A stretch of DNA of 64,000 nucleotides from Halobaculum sp. XH14 (GCF_032116555.1 NZ_CP134949.1:186001-250000), one strand, 5' to 3'. Shown: positions 8,606-17,745, counted from the stretch's first letter. The notes: generated by a model not told the origin, from the letters alone. A program made the numbers and translations.

Positions 8606-8708
8606 GGTCGGCTGAGCGTCGCCCGATGAAGTGTCGGCATCGACTCGAACGGACACCCGCCCGTACCGCCGTGGGGTGTCGGGGTCGGATTGCTGTTGTA
8701 AGCCGACT

Positions 8709-9014
8709 CTACTCGCCAGAGCCAGGGTCGCCCGTCTCGGCCATCCGGCGGTCGTACTTGTCGATGGCCTCCCGGAGGGCGTCGCCCGCGTCGACGTCGA
8801 GCGCCTCACAGACCGCGAGCAGCGAGAACAGCGCGTCGCCGAGTTCGTCGGTGGACACGTCGAGCGCGTCCGGGTCCGCGCCGTAGCCCGTCGAGGTCGT
8901 CGCGTCCTTCGCGATCTCGCCGACCTCGGAGGCCAGATCGAGGATTCGGTACGCGGGCTCGCCGGTCAGGTCGTGGCGGTCGAGAAACGCCGCCACCTGC
9001 TCCTGTTCGTCCAT
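8709..9014 (-). CDS. MazG-like nucleotide pyrophosphohydrolase
   Basis: A 101-residue all-alpha NTP pyrophosphatase, expected to split NTP or dNTP to the monophosphate and PPi in the cytoplasm, in a house-cleaning role. The metal-binding pattern is visible: EVGEIAKD (about residues 32-39), followed by DELGDALFSLLAV (about 57-69), the ExxE...ExxD arrangement of single-domain MazG. The length fits the short archaeal form. It ends opposite hemL across the copy B element. The precise nucleotide cannot be told. Confidence 0.88.
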   Translation of the reverse strand: MDEQEQVAAFLDRHDLTGEPAYRILDLASEVGEIAKDATTSTGYGADPDALDVSTDELGDALFSLLAVCEALDVDAGDALREAIDKYDRRMAETGDPGSGE

Positions 9015-9145
9015 GTCACCCCCGGCCGCGCGTTCGCACTGAAAGCTGGCGGTTTCGGGACTCGGCGGGGCTCCGCGCCGGCGCCGGCGACTCCCGCGCC
9101 CCGATTCCCGTCAACGCTTTCCCCCGGGACCGAGAGGGGGCGCGC

Positions 9146-9838
9146 ATGAAGAACACCGACGGCACCGAGGCGGCCAAACGCGCCGCGGGCGAGTCGGCGG
9201 CCGACCTCGTCGCCGACGGCGACCTCGTCGGGCTCGGCACGGGCAGCACGGCGGCCCACGCCGTCCGCCGGCTCGGCGAGCGCGTCGACTCGGGCCTCGA
9301 CGCCCGGGGCGTCGCCACCTCCTACCAGTCGCGCGAACTGGCCCGCGAGGCCGGCGTCCCGCTGGAATCGCTCGCGGACGTCGCCCGGGTCGACGTCGCC
9401 ATCGACGGCGCGGACCAGGTCGCGGACGGCGACCTCGTGAAGGGCGGCGGGGCGGCACACGCCCGCGAGAAGGTGGTGGACGCGGCGGCCGACCGCTTCG
9501 TCGTCGTCGCCGACGACTCCAAGCTGGCGGACGCGCTCTCGCACCCGGTCCCCGTCGAGGTGCTGCCCGACGCCCGTGCGACCGTCCGGGACGCGCTCCG
9601 GGGGGCGGGCGGGGAGCCGACGCTCCGTGCCGCCGAACGCAAGGACGGCCCCGTCGTCAGCGACAACGGCAACCTCGTGTTCGACTGCGACTTCGGGACC
9701 GTATCGGACCCGGACGGGCTGGCCGTCCGGCTCTCGGCGATGCCGGGCGTGCTGGAGCACGGCCTGTTCGTCGGGCTCGCGGACGAACTGCACGTGGGGG
9801 CGGCCGACGGGAGCGTCTCGACGCGGTCGCTGCGCTGA
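9146..9838 (+). CDS. rpiA: Ribose-5-phosphate isomerase A
   Basis: The 230-residue enzyme interconverts ribose-5-phosphate and ribulose-5-phosphate, feeding PRPP synthesis. The family's three signatures are in order: GLGTGSTAAHAVRRLGE, DVAIDGADQV and the catalytic KGGGAAHAREKVV, followed by a C-terminal half ending in a GLADELHVG-type strand. The length equals that of typical RpiA. It stands alone, 131 bp from the divergent MazG-like gene. A separate PRPP synthetase gene (50966) is in the same window. Confidence 0.96.
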   Translation: MKNTDGTEAAKRAAGESAADLVADGDLVGLGTGSTAAHAVRRLGERVDSGLDARGVATSYQSRELAREAGVPLESLADVARVDVAIDGADQVADGDLVKGGGAAHAREKVVDAAADRFVVVADDSKLADALSHPVPVEVLPDARATVRDALRGAGGEPTLRAAERKDGPVVSDNGNLVFDCDFGTVSDPDGLAVRLSAMPGVLEHGLFVGLADELHVGAADGSVSTRSLR

Positions 9839-9964
9839 GTCGTCGCCGCGGGACCGGTGTGGTGGGGCCGTCGCTACGCGGTCGGTACGTCGTCGCCGCG
9901 CGGTAAGCACGTCGTCGCCGCTACGCGGTCGGCGCGATAAAGAAGTGGAGGTGGATCGCCTGAG

Positions 9965-10132
9965 TTACAGGTCGCGCGGCTGAACCGTCTTCCGGTCGTT
10001 CTCCTCCGCGCGGCGGGCGGCGTCTTCGAGCAGCTCGGACACTTCCCCGTCGAGCGCGTCGTAGAAATCCGACGCGACGTTCTTGTCGTTCAGGTACTCC
10101 TTGACGGCTGCCTTGACGATGAGGTCTGCCAT
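9965..10132 (-). CDS. Small histone-fold protein (DUF1931-like)
   Basis: A 55-residue protein beginning MADLIVKAAVKEYL and ending RKTVQPRDL, with helix-loop-helix character typical of the CBF/NF-Y-related histone-fold families of archaea. Such proteins may bind DNA as a dimer, but this one is half the usual doublet length and its function is not established. It lies alone, downstream of rpiA and divergent from larB. The promoter is clear (next entry) and implies a leaderless transcript beginning at the ATG. Confidence 0.8.
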   Translation of the reverse strand: MADLIVKAAVKEYLNDKNVASDFYDALDGEVSELLEDAARRAEENDRKTVQPRDL

Positions 10133-10156
10133 GCAGCCGACTTTTTTCCGTCCCTC

Positions 10157-10164
10157 CTTATAAG
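10157..10164 (-). promoter_or_regulatory. TATA box of the histone-fold gene
   Basis: CTTATAAG reads identically on both strands and is centred 28 bp before the ATG at 10132, the spacing expected for a leaderless haloarchaeal transcript. Confidence 0.65.
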
Positions 10165-10322
10165 ATTTCCCAAGTGGGGGCGAAGCCAACGCCTCTCGCG
10201 GCCGTTCACGGGGGATTCGTTCCGAGCGCCCCACAAATCCCGCGGAAAATCCTCGCGGACCCAGCCGTCGGTCGCGCGCCCGCACCGACGGGTTCGAGTC
10301 GGTCGGGAACGGACACCCGGGC

Positions 10323-11213
10323 ATGAGAGAGACGCTCGACGCGCTCGCGGCCGGGGACCTCACGCCCGCCGAGGCCGAGGCCCGGCTCCGGGGCTACGCC
10401 ACCGCCGACCTCTCGGCAGCCGCCGACCCGGCAGATTCCACCGACGCCGCCGACGGCTCCCGGGCCAGCACCGCTGACGGATCCACGACCGCCGGCGGGG
10501 GCGGAGCATCCGGGAGCGCCGCGACGAGAACCGCGCTGTTCGACGCCAGCAGGGAGCGCCGCCGCGGCCTCCCGGAGGGCATCCTGGCCGAGGGGAAGAC
10601 GCCCGCCGAGACCGCCGCGCTGGCGGAGACGGCCCTGGAGACGACCGGCCGCGCGCTGGTCACCCGGGCGGACGACCGGACGGCCGACCGGGTCCGCACG
10701 TCGCTCGCGGCGGTCGCCCCCGACGCGACCGTCGAGCGCGACGCCCGGGCGCGGACGGTCGTCGCCACCGTCCCCGACTTCGAGCGCCCCGAGATCGACG
10801 CGACCGTCGCGGTCGTCACCGGCGGGACGGCCGACGCCGCCGCGGCGGGCGAGGCCGCGGTCGTCGCCCGCGAGGCCGGCCCGGACGTGAAACTGATCGA
10901 GGACGTCGGCGTCGCAAACCTCGACCGCATGCTCGACGCAGTCGGGGAGTTCCGGGACGCGGACAGCCTCGTCGTCGCGGCCGGGCGGGAGGGCGCGCTC
11001 CCGACCGTCGTCGCCGGACTGGTGGACGTGCCGGTCGTCGGGCTGCCGGTCTCGTCGGGCTACGGCGCCGGCGGCGACGGGCGGGCGGCGCTGCTCGGCC
11101 TCCTGCAGTCCTGTACGGTGCTCTCGACGGTCAACGTCGACGCCGGGTTCGTCGCCGGGGCGCAGGCGGCCCTCGTCGCGAGATCCGTGGCACGTGCCCG
11201 CACGGGCGGCTGA
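10323..11213 (+). CDS. larB: LarB, nickel-pincer cofactor biosynthesis protein
   Basis: The 296-residue protein belongs to the AIR-carboxylase-like LarB family. Known LarB carboxylates and hydrolyses nicotinic acid adenine dinucleotide in making the nickel-pincer cofactor of lactate racemase. The N-terminal helical part is followed by a low-complexity Ala/Thr/Gly/Asp stretch (about 30-65), then FDASRERRRGLPEGILAEGK and the core with AVVTGGTAD and LPVSSGYGAGG, which resemble PurE phosphate-binding loops. The long disordered insert is unusual. No larC or larE lies nearby, so the pathway cannot be confirmed here. Confidence 0.85.
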   Translation: MRETLDALAAGDLTPAEAEARLRGYATADLSAAADPADSTDAADGSRASTADGSTTAGGGGASGSAATRTALFDASRERRRGLPEGILAEGKTPAETAALAETALETTGRALVTRADDRTADRVRTSLAAVAPDATVERDARARTVVATVPDFERPEIDATVAVVTGGTADAAAAGEAAVVAREAGPDVKLIEDVGVANLDRMLDAVGEFRDADSLVVAAGREGALPTVVAGLVDVPVVGLPVSSGYGAGGDGRAALLGLLQSCTVLSTVNVDAGFVAGAQAALVARSVARARTGG

Positions 11214-11325
11214 TTTCGAACGTTTGAACGGGGCAACGAAGTCGATCTTGCCACGAATCGTGAAAGGGTATATCAGTCGTGGCGGCGTATCCGCCCCCAC
11301 CGGCAGTGGTGGATGCCGGTCGACC

Positions 11326-11478
11326 ATGCCACGCTGCGACAACTGCGGGTCGCACGTCTCGGACCGCTTTGTCCGCGTGTTCAGCGACGAGCACGGGCGA
11401 CTCAACGCCTGTCCGTCGTGTTCCGCGAACGCGGGGATCGCCGAAGTGGCGCGAGAACGGACCCGCGTCGACGACTGA
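11326..11478 (+). CDS. Small zinc-ribbon protein
   Basis: A 50-residue protein with two CxxC pairs, CDNC near the start and CPSC about residue 30, separated by a beta-rich HVSDRFVRVFSD segment. This is a small haloarchaeal zinc-ribbon (DUF7563-like by recollection). The role is unknown; nucleic-acid or protein contacts are typical of such ribbons. A TATATC box at about 11268 is 55 bp upstream, so unlike many neighbours the transcript has a leader. Confidence 0.75.
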   Translation: MPRCDNCGSHVSDRFVRVFSDEHGRLNACPSCSANAGIAEVARERTRVDD

Positions 11479-11631
11479 ATCGCTCGGAACCCGTCCACAA
11501 CGCGCCCGGTTCGCGGTGCGCTGGGGGTTCCCGGTTGCAGTACGGGCCGCACGGTGCCCGCGCCGATCCGGCCGGTGACCGGACCGACCGCGTGCCGGCC
11601 GACTTATGCTCCGGGCACCCGACTCGCCGCC

Positions 11632-11880
11632 GTGACCGACCACTTCGTCTACCTCCTCGAGTGTGCCGACGGCAGCTTCTACACCGGCTACACGACCGAC
11701 GTGGAGCGGCGCGTCGCGGAACACGACGCCGGCGAGGGCGCGAAGTACACCCGCGGTCGCACCCCGGTCGAACTGGTCCACGTGGAGGCGTTCGACTCGA
11801 AGTCGGCCGCGATGGCCCGCGAGTACGACGTCAAACAGCTCTCCCGGCGGCGGAAGGAGCGACTCGTCGGGGAGGACTGA
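11632..11880 (+). CDS. GIY-YIG domain protein (UPF0213 type)
   Basis: An 82-residue stand-alone GIY-YIG domain: [19 protein letters not shown] carries the paired Y...YTGYT motif, followed by [18 protein letters not shown] with the catalytic-type Arg, and a C-terminal [13 protein letters not shown]. Such single-domain proteins are inferred to be nucleases, though substrates are mostly unknown. GTG at 11632 is preferred: CTTATG at 11603 is about 27 bp upstream (leaderless), and the upstream in-frame extension is unlike the family. Confidence 0.9.
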   Translation: MTDHFVYLLECADGSFYTGYTTDVERRVAEHDAGEGAKYTRGRTPVELVHVEAFDSKSAAMAREYDVKQLSRRRKERLVGED

Positions 11881-11923
11881 CGCAGGGGCAGCGAGGGGGG
11901 GACCGGGTGGGAAGCGACCGCGG

Positions 11924-12529
11924 TTACGGCACGTCCAGGAACTCGTCCTTGTGGCCGGCGTAGTGGGCGACCCGCCGGCCGAGCTTCAGCGTGCGCTCGC
12001 GGAGCGCGTCGTCGACGAACTCGTAGCGGGACTCGGCACCGATGCCCTCGCCCGGGCCGTCGCGCTTCTCGAAGCGGTCGCGGGCGTTCCGGAGGCCGAC
12101 CTGGAGCGGCACGGTCCAGCCGTGGACGCCCCTGACCGTCGCCCGCATGTGTGCCAGCGTCGACTCGTAGGAGCCGCCCCCGGCCGCGGCGAACAGCCCG
12201 ACGACGGTGTCCTCGTACTCGTCGAACGAGCACCAGTCGTGGAAGCTGCGGAACGCCGAGGAGTACGAGCCGTGGTACACCGGCGAGCCGAGGAGGACGC
12301 CGTCGGCGGCCCGCATCCGTTCGAGCAGGTCCGCGACGTCGCCGGCCTCGGCGACGTCTCGGTCGGGGTCGTACAGCGGCGCGTCGACCGCCGGGTCGCC
12401 CAGGTCGATGTAGTCGGTCTCCGCGCCGTACTCGGCGGCCGAATCGAGCGCGTAGTGGAGCGCGGCGCGGGTGTAGCTCCCGTCGCGGCGCGAGCCACAG
12501 ACCGCGACCACACGAGGTGCCTCTGCCAT
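11924..12529 (-). CDS. NAD(P)H-dependent FMN reductase
   Basis: The 201-residue flavodoxin-fold protein begins RVVAVCGSRRDGSYTR, the phosphate-binding loop of the SsuE/ArsH/azoreductase-like family, and has GSPVYHGSYSSAFRSFHDW, the usual flavin-contacting segment. It should reduce FMN or use FMN to reduce quinones or xenobiotics. It is convergent with the GIY-YIG gene and divergent from the phosphohexomutase gene. The physiological substrate cannot be read from the sequence. Confidence 0.88.
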   Translation of the reverse strand: MAEAPRVVAVCGSRRDGSYTRAALHYALDSAAEYGAETDYIDLGDPAVDAPLYDPDRDVAEAGDVADLLERMRAADGVLLGSPVYHGSYSSAFRSFHDWCSFDEYEDTVVGLFAAAGGGSYESTLAHMRATVRGVHGWTVPLQVGLRNARDRFEKRDGPGEGIGAESRYEFVDDALRERTLKLGRRVAHYAGHKDEFLDVP

Positions 12530-12652
12530 TGCTTCCACTCCGAGGGCGGAGGCGAAAAGCGACACGATAGCATCGCCGGCCCCCCGGCGGCGGCATCGAC
12601 CCGCACGCCGCCGCGACACCGGCTTTTTCTCCTCGGCCGGCGATTTTGCGGT

Positions 12653-14035
12653 ATGGACACCGACGCCATCGCCTTCGGGACGGACGGCTGGCGGGCGACG
12701 CTCGACACGTTCACCGACGAGCGCGTCCGCGCGGTCGGACAGGCGGTCGCCGACTACCTGGACGAGGCCGGCGAGTCCGGCCCGGTCCTCGTCGGCTACG
12801 ACGCCCGCCCGACGAGCGAGGGGTTCGCCGACTCGCTCGCCGCGGTGCTCTCGGGCAACGGCTTCGACGTGCTGCTCCCCGAGCGGGACTGCCCGACGCC
12901 GCTGGTCGCCCACGCCATCGTCGAGCGCGGCGCGGCGGGCGCGATGATGCTCACCGCCTCGCACAACCCGCCGGAGTACAACGGCGTGAAGTTCGTCCCG
13001 AGCGACGGCGCGCCGGCGCTCCCCGAGGTGACCGAGCGAATCGAGGCGAACCTCCGCGAACCCGACCCGGCGGCGTCCGCCGACGAACGTGGGGAGATCG
13101 AGCGCGTCGACCTCGTGAGTCCCCACGCCGAGCACGCCCGTGACCTCGTCGACGCCGACCTCTCCGGGCTGACGGTCGCCTACGACGCGATGCACGGCAG
13201 CGGGCGCGGCGTCACCGACGCCCTCCTCGAATCTGCCGGGGCCGACGTGATCCGCCTCCGCTGCGAGCGGGACGCCGAGTTCGGCGGGTCGCCGCCGGAA
13301 CCGAGCGCCGACAACCTCGCGGCGCTCGTCGAGGCGGTCGAACGCGGCGACGCCGACCTGGGCATCGCCAACGACGGCGACGCCGACCGTCTCGCGGTCG
13401 TCACCCCCCAGGGCGGCTTCCTCGACGAGAACCTGTTCTTCGCGGCGACGTACGACGGCATGCTGGACGAGCAGTCCGGCCCCGCCGTCCGCACCGTCTC
13501 GACGACGTTCCTCATCGACCGCGTCGCGGAGGCGCACGGCGAGGACGTCTTCGAGACGGCGGTCGGGTTCAAGTGGGTCGCGCGGGCCATCGCCGAGCAC
13601 GACGCCCTCATCGGCGGCGAGGAGTCGGGCGGGTTCACCGTCCGCGGGCACGTCCGTGAGAAGGACGGCGTGCTGATGGCGCTGTTCGCGGCCGCACTGG
13701 AGGCCGACGAGCCGTACGACGAGCGCGTCGACCGCCTCGAGGGCGAACACGGTCGCATCGTCGCGGACAAGACCAGCGTCGACTGCCCGGACGACGAGAA
13801 GGCGCGGGTCATCGACGAACTCGCCGAGCACATTCCCGACGAGGTGGCCGGGCAGGCGGTCGCCGACGTGGTGACCGTCGACGGCTTCAAGCTGCTGCTG
13901 GCGGACGGCTCCTGGATGCTCGTCCGGCCGAGCGGGACGGAGCCGAAGATGCGCATCTACGCCGAGTCGAGTTCCGCGGAGCGCTCGCGGGCGATTCTTG
14001 CGGACGGGCGGGAGCTAGTCGCGCCGCTCGTGTAG
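12653..14035 (+). CDS. Phosphohexomutase (phosphoglucomutase/phosphomannomutase family)
   Basis: The 460-residue enzyme belongs to the alpha-D-phosphohexomutase superfamily, moving phosphate between C1 and C6 of hexoses. The four family sites are present in order: phosphoserine loop MLTASHNPPEYNG (Ser about 103), metal loop NDGDADRLA (about 240), sugar loop GGEESGGF (about 322) and phosphate loop RPSGTEPKMR (about 430). GlmM, PGM and PMM activities cannot be separated. A TTTTT stretch about 28 bp before the ATG at 12653 suits a leaderless start. The last 21 bp overlap the convergent acetyltransferase gene. Confidence 0.95.
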   Translation: MDTDAIAFGTDGWRATLDTFTDERVRAVGQAVADYLDEAGESGPVLVGYDARPTSEGFADSLAAVLSGNGFDVLLPERDCPTPLVAHAIVERGAAGAMMLTASHNPPEYNGVKFVPSDGAPALPEVTERIEANLREPDPAASADERGEIERVDLVSPHAEHARDLVDADLSGLTVAYDAMHGSGRGVTDALLESAGADVIRLRCERDAEFGGSPPEPSADNLAALVEAVERGDADLGIANDGDADRLAVVTPQGGFLDENLFFAATYDGMLDEQSGPAVRTVSTTFLIDRVAEAHGEDVFETAVGFKWVARAIAEHDALIGGEESGGFTVRGHVREKDGVLMALFAAALEADEPYDERVDRLEGEHGRIVADKTSVDCPDDEKARVIDELAEHIPDEVAGQAVADVVTVDGFKLLLADGSWMLVRPSGTEPKMRIYAESSSAERSRAILADGRELVAPLV

Positions 14036-14440
14036 GGCGCCGCGCAGTCTGTGCTCCTCCGACGCATTCTCCTCGTCGCTCTCGACCTCGAACCCCAGCG
14101 ACTCGTAGAACGGCGCGATGTCCGCGCGGAAGTCGGCCGTGAGCGTCCCGTCCGCGCGCTCGGCCGCGGTTCGGACGAGGTCGCCGCCGATCCCTCCCCC
14201 GCGGCGACGACGCCGGACGGCGACGGCTTCGACGTGGCTCCCGTCGAGCACGAGCGCGCCGGTGACGGTGCCGTCGTCGACCGAGACGAGCACCTCGCCC
14301 GCACGGAGTCGGTGCTCGAGGTCGTCGGGGACGTCTAGCAGCGCGCCGTTCAGGACTCGCCGAACGTCGAGCGCGTCGTCCGGGGTCGCGTCTCGAACCG
14401 CCGTCCTGCTGGCGTCGGTCCCGCCATCGGAATCTGTCAT
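14015..14440 (-). CDS. GNAT-family N-acetyltransferase
   Basis: This 141-residue protein has the GNAT fold: RDATPDDALDVRRVL at the start, strand SVDDGTVTGALVLDG, the acetyl-CoA pyrophosphate loop RRRRRGGGIGGDLVR, and IAPFYESLGFEVE near the end. It should transfer an acetyl group to an amine; the acceptor is unknown. Its ATG overlaps the samp2 stop (ATGA), so the two are coupled. The 3' end overlaps the convergent phosphohexomutase by 21 bp. Presence beside a ubiquitin-like modifier suggests that protein amines may be its target, but this is only inference. Confidence 0.88.
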   Translation of the reverse strand: MTDSDGGTDASRTAVRDATPDDALDVRRVLNGALLDVPDDLEHRLRAGEVLVSVDDGTVTGALVLDGSHVEAVAVRRRRRGGGIGGDLVRTAAERADGTLTADFRADIAPFYESLGFEVESDEENASEEHRLRGALHERRD

Positions 14441-14637
14441 CCGCCCTTGATGAGTCGGAGCACCTTCACCCGACTCGCGTCGACCGCGCGGTCGTCGGGG
14501 ACCGGCGAGCCGTCGACCAGCGCCGTCACCTCGTGCGGGGAGTAGCCCACGGCCCGGCAGAGGTCGGCGTACGTCGCGTCGGCGTCGACGGAGACGTCCT
14601 CGGTCCCCTCGCCGACGACCTCGACGGTCACGTCCAT
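14437..14637 (-). CDS. samp2: Ubiquitin-like small archaeal modifier protein SAMP2
   Basis: A 66-residue beta-grasp protein ending KVLRLIKGG. Its length, start DVTVEVVGE and C-terminal diglycine correspond to Haloferax SAMP2, which is activated by UbaA, attached to protein lysines and also serves as sulfur carrier for tRNA thiolation. Lys58, where Haloferax SAMP2 forms chains, is present. ATG at 14637 is chosen because it gives exactly the family length; an upstream extension to 14736 is not needed. It overlaps the acetyltransferase gene by ATGA. Confidence 0.93.
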   Translation of the reverse strand: MDVTVEVVGEGTEDVSVDADATYADLCRAVGYSPHEVTALVDGSPVPDDRAVDASRVKVLRLIKGG

Positions 14638-14739
14638 ATCCGGTTTCGGCGGGCTGCGGGTTTCAGCGTTTGCTCTCGGTTCCGTTTGATGGGGTCTCGA
14701 ACTACCTCGCTGCTGTCGCCCTCGGTGCAGGATCAATCG

Positions 14740-14880
14740 TCGCTTCGACCGCCTCGAAAGCCCCCGCGGCTCTCGGCTCGGTGCGGCCGCTGCGCTCCTC
14801 GGCTCGCTCGCCTGCGATGCTCGTCCCTCGCACGAGCGGCCGCGCTGGCGCGCGGCCGCCGCGCGCCACGAGGATCAGAT
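14740..14880. repeat. Dispersed hairpin element, copy C
   Basis: Bases 14761-14790 are the exact complement of 53463-53492 (copy H), and GACCGCCTCGAAAG at 14747-14760 is the complement of the right end found in copies A and D. The rest repeats CGCTCGCCT-like words and ends in GCGGCCGC-type palindromes near 14850. It is inverted relative to H and lies in the 296-bp space between the samp2 start and the end of the bactofilin-like gene; nothing else is seen there. Confidence 0.65.
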
Positions 14881-14933
14881 GAGTTTGCGACCCGGAAGCT
14901 CACCGGTAATCGACGGCAGCGGAAACCGTGAAT

Positions 14934-16016
14934 TCACCGCGACCGGACCCGCGGTGCGGTCCCCGTACCCAGGAGCGCGAGCGACAGGATTCCGACGGAG
15001 CCGAGCACGTGCAGTAACCCGAGCGCGGCGGCCGCGATCGCGACGAGAAGCGTGGCGGACGCCGTCGAAACCCGGTTCGTGGAAAACCGCCCGGCGACGG
15101 CGCGGCCGACGGCCAGCGTTCCGACCGCCAGCGAGAGCAGCACGCCCGCGAGCAGCAGCGGGACGAGCAGGCCGAGCAGCGGCAGGCCGACGACCGTGGC
15201 GGCGACGAGGACGACGCCGAGCATCGAGGCGAGCGCGACGCCGACGCCGCGGCCGAGCGTCCGTGCCGGCGCGTCGGCGACCCCTGCGGCCAGCGTCTCG
15301 GTCCGCGGGTCCACGCGGGCGAGCGCCACCCCGAGCAGGCCGCCCAGAAGCGGGAGCAGCACGGGCAGCCAGCCGGCCAGCCGGATCGCGACCCCGGCCG
15401 GGCCGAGCAATGCGTCGGTCGGCCGGCGCTCGCCGGCCACAGTGCCGCCGCGGTCCCGGAGCCGTGCGTCGTACTCGAAGTCGCCGCCCACGGTCGCGCC
15501 CTCGGCCAGCACGGCCGTCGCGCCGAGCACCGTCGCGTCGCCCGTCTCGCCCGCGATGGTGACCGTCTCGCCGCCGGCGTTGACGTCGCCGACGCTCCCG
15601 GTCCCGGCGACCTCGACGGTGCCGCCGTAGGCGGTGACCGGGCCGCGGACCTCACCTGCGAGGAGCACGCGCCCGCCGAACGCCTGCGCGTCGCCGGTCA
15701 CGACCGCGCCCTCGGTCAGCACGACGACCCCGCCGTACGCCCGGAGGTCGCCCTCGACCGTGCCGGCGACGACGACGCGGCCGCCGCTCGCGGTCACGTC
15801 GCCCGCGACCGTCTCGTTCGGGGCGACCGCGACGGTGGTGAACGGCCCGGACGGGACGCCGGTGGCGTTAGCGTTCTCGGTCGATGACTGGGTGCCCGCG
15901 GCCGTAGCGGGTGTGGCGACGGCGGCGATGCCCCCGCCGACCGCGCCGCCCAGAAGGACGAGACAGCACGCCCCGACGAGCGCGACGCGGGTCGTGCGGG
16001 GGGCACTGGTCGACAC
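14934..16016 (-). CDS. Membrane protein with bactofilin-like beta-helix domain
   Basis: The 360-residue protein starts with a hydrophobic signal segment ([20 protein letters not shown]). Residues about 60-190 are short repeats of the form TVxGDVxAxGGxVxVAG, the pattern of polymer-forming bactofilin-like right-handed beta-helices. A charged break (ARLRDRGG) leads to four or five membrane helices from about 205 to 350. It probably displays the beta-helix outside the cell with the helices anchoring it. Role is unknown; an envelope-scaffold function is my guess. No partner gene is evident apart from the small membrane protein just upstream. Confidence 0.75.
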   Translation of the reverse strand: MSTSAPRTTRVALVGACCLVLLGGAVGGGIAAVATPATAAGTQSSTENANATGVPSGPFTTVAVAPNETVAGDVTASGGRVVVAGTVEGDLRAYGGVVVLTEGAVVTGDAQAFGGRVLLAGEVRGPVTAYGGTVEVAGTGSVGDVNAGGETVTIAGETGDATVLGATAVLAEGATVGGDFEYDARLRDRGGTVAGERRPTDALLGPAGVAIRLAGWLPVLLPLLGGLLGVALARVDPRTETLAAGVADAPARTLGRGVGVALASMLGVVLVAATVVGLPLLGLLVPLLLAGVLLSLAVGTLAVGRAVAGRFSTNRVSTASATLLVAIAAAALGLLHVLGSVGILSLALLGTGTAPRVRSR

Positions 16017-16067
16017 GCGAGCGGGTTTCCGGGGCGCGGGTATAGGTTTCGTGGTCCCGCCGTCGGA

Positions 16068-16268
16068 TCAACGGCCGTCCCGCAGTCGGGCGAACGCGTA
16101 CCAGCAGAGCCCGGCGGTGCCGACGACGAAGCCGCCCCACAGCAGGAGGCCGCTGTCGAACAGGTCCGGCACGAGGTGGGTGACCCCGCCGACGAGCGAG
16201 CAGAGGACGCCGAACAGGAGGAGCACGAGGGCGTCGAACTGGACCCGGGTGACGGAGGGCGTCGCCAT
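16068..16268 (-). CDS. Small two-helix membrane protein
   Basis: A 66-residue protein with two hydrophobic helices, about 13-30 ([16 protein letters not shown]) and 40-60 ([20 protein letters not shown]), and basic tail RLRDGR. I do not recognise a family. It is divergent from rfcS and 51 bp upstream of the bactofilin-like gene on the same strand, with which it may be transcribed. ATG at 16268 is chosen as it begins just before the first helix; the longer frame to 16463 overlaps rfcS. Confidence 0.65.
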   Translation of the reverse strand: MATPSVTRVQFDALVLLLFGVLCSLVGGVTHLVPDLFDSGLLLWGGFVVGTAGLCWYAFARLRDGR

Positions 16269-16356
16269 GCGGGACGCGACGGGCGGGGTCGTGAAAACGC
16301 GTTCGGGACGTGACCGTCTCGGGGTGTTTATGCCGACGGCCGACCCACCACCGTCC

Positions 16357-17346
16357 ATGAGCGAGGCCGACGCCGCGGACGGGGGGGCCACGACCGGCCG
16401 GGAGGTCTGGATCGAGAAGTACCGGCCACAGACGCTCGCGGACGTCCACGGGCACGAGGACATCGTCTCGCGCCTGCGGAGCTACATCGACCGGAACGAC
16501 CTGCCGCACCTCCTGTTCGCGGGGCCGGCCGGCGTCGGGAAGACGACCTGTGCGGTCGCCATCGCGAAGGAGATCTACGAAGACGACTGGCAGACGAACT
16601 TCCTCGAACTGAACGCCTCGGACCAGCGCGGCATCGACGTGGTGCGCGACCGCATCAAGAGCTTCGCGCGCTCGTCGTTCGGCGGCTACGACTACCGGGT
16701 CATCTTCCTCGACGAGGCCGACTCGCTGACCGACGACGCCCAGTCGGCGCTCCGCCGGACGATGGAGCAGTTCTCGGACAACACCCGCTTCGTCCTCTCG
16801 TGTAACTACTCCTCGAAAATCATCGACCCCATCCAGTCGCGGTGTGCCGTCTTCCGCTTCTCGCCGCTCTCGGACGAGGCGGTCGCGGCGCAGGTCCGCG
16901 AGATCGCCGGAATCGAGGGGATCGAACTCACCGAGGACGGCCTCGACGCGCTCGTCTACGCGGCCGACGGCGACATGCGCCGGGCCATCAACTCCCTTCA
17001 GGCGGCCGCGACGACCGGCGGCGAGGTGGACGAGGAGGCCGTCTACCAGATCACCGCCACAGCCAGGCCCGAGGAAATCGAGGCGATGGTCGCGGACGCG
17101 CTCGACGGGGACTTCTCGAAGTCCCGCGCGACGCTCGACACCCTGCTCACGGAGACGGGGATGGCCGGCGGCGACGTCATCGACCAGCTTCACCGTTCGG
17201 TCTGGGACTTCGGGCTGACGGACCGCGAGGCGGTCCGGCTGATGGAGCGCATCGGCGAGGCCGACTACCGGATCACGGAGGGCGCGAACGAGCAGGTGCA
17301 ACTGGAAGCGCTCTTGGCGTCGCTGGCGCTGGATTCGGACGACTGA
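16357..17346 (+). CDS. rfcS: Replication factor C small subunit
   Basis: The 329-residue AAA+ clamp-loader subunit loads PCNA at primer ends. Visible are [15 protein letters not shown] at the start, Walker [10 protein letters not shown] (about residue 50), Walker B FLDEADSL, the SRC motif [10 protein letters not shown] and sensor 2 [11 protein letters not shown]. The length is normal and no intein interrupts it. TTTATG at 16327 lies about 27 bp before the ATG at 16357, fitting a leaderless mRNA. RfcL is not in this window; MCM and TFB are at 55-62 kb. Confidence 0.97.
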   Translation: MSEADAADGGATTGREVWIEKYRPQTLADVHGHEDIVSRLRSYIDRNDLPHLLFAGPAGVGKTTCAVAIAKEIYEDDWQTNFLELNASDQRGIDVVRDRIKSFARSSFGGYDYRVIFLDEADSLTDDAQSALRRTMEQFSDNTRFVLSCNYSSKIIDPIQSRCAVFRFSPLSDEAVAAQVREIAGIEGIELTEDGLDALVYAADGDMRRAINSLQAAATTGGEVDEEAVYQITATARPEEIEAMVADALDGDFSKSRATLDTLLTETGMAGGDVIDQLHRSVWDFGLTDREAVRLMERIGEADYRITEGANEQVQLEALLASLALDSDD

Positions 17347-17557
17347 CCGTTACTCGGCTCCGGTTCGCCAGCCCGGTTCTGCGGCTCCGACCTTTCGTCC
17401 CAGTTTCCCGACTCCGGTTCCTCGACCCCTTCGCTTCCGGTGGAATCACGATCGGTCGGTGACGACGCCGGTCGAACTCCGAGCGCTCGCGGGTCCGACC
17501 GAGCACCGCTCCGGGAGCCAGGCCCGACCGAAAACCCGGCACGGAGCGGATGGACAA

Positions 17558-17566
17558 GAATTTAAG
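17558..17566 (+). promoter_or_regulatory. Promoter of the eL39 operon
   Basis: GAATTTAAG is an archaeal TATA box about 30 bp before the rpl39e ATG. The 246 bp between rfcS and rpl39e hold no other feature I can identify. Confidence 0.55.
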
Positions 17567-17592
17567 CCGGCCGGGCGAACCGTCAGGCCACC

Positions 17593-17745
17593 ATGACCAA
17601 GAAATCGAAGGCGAAGAAGAAGCGCCTGGGCAAACTGGAGCGGCAGAACAGCCGCGTCCCGGCCTGGGTGATGATGAAGACCGACATGGACGTCACGCGC
17701 AACCCGAAGCGTCGCCACTGGCGGCGAAGCGACACGGACGAGTAA
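17593..17745 (+). CDS. rpl39e: Large ribosomal subunit protein eL39
   Basis: A 50-residue, very basic protein starting [14 protein letters not shown] and containing [10 protein letters not shown] and [10 protein letters not shown], the conserved eL39 core that lines the peptide exit tunnel. The length matches the family. TAA is directly followed by the ATG of rpl31e, so the three genes to aIF6 are one operon. Basic composition stands out from the acidic proteome, as expected for an rRNA-embedded protein. Confidence 0.97.
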   Translation: MTKKSKAKKKRLGKLERQNSRVPAWVMMKTDMDVTRNPKRRHWRRSDTDE

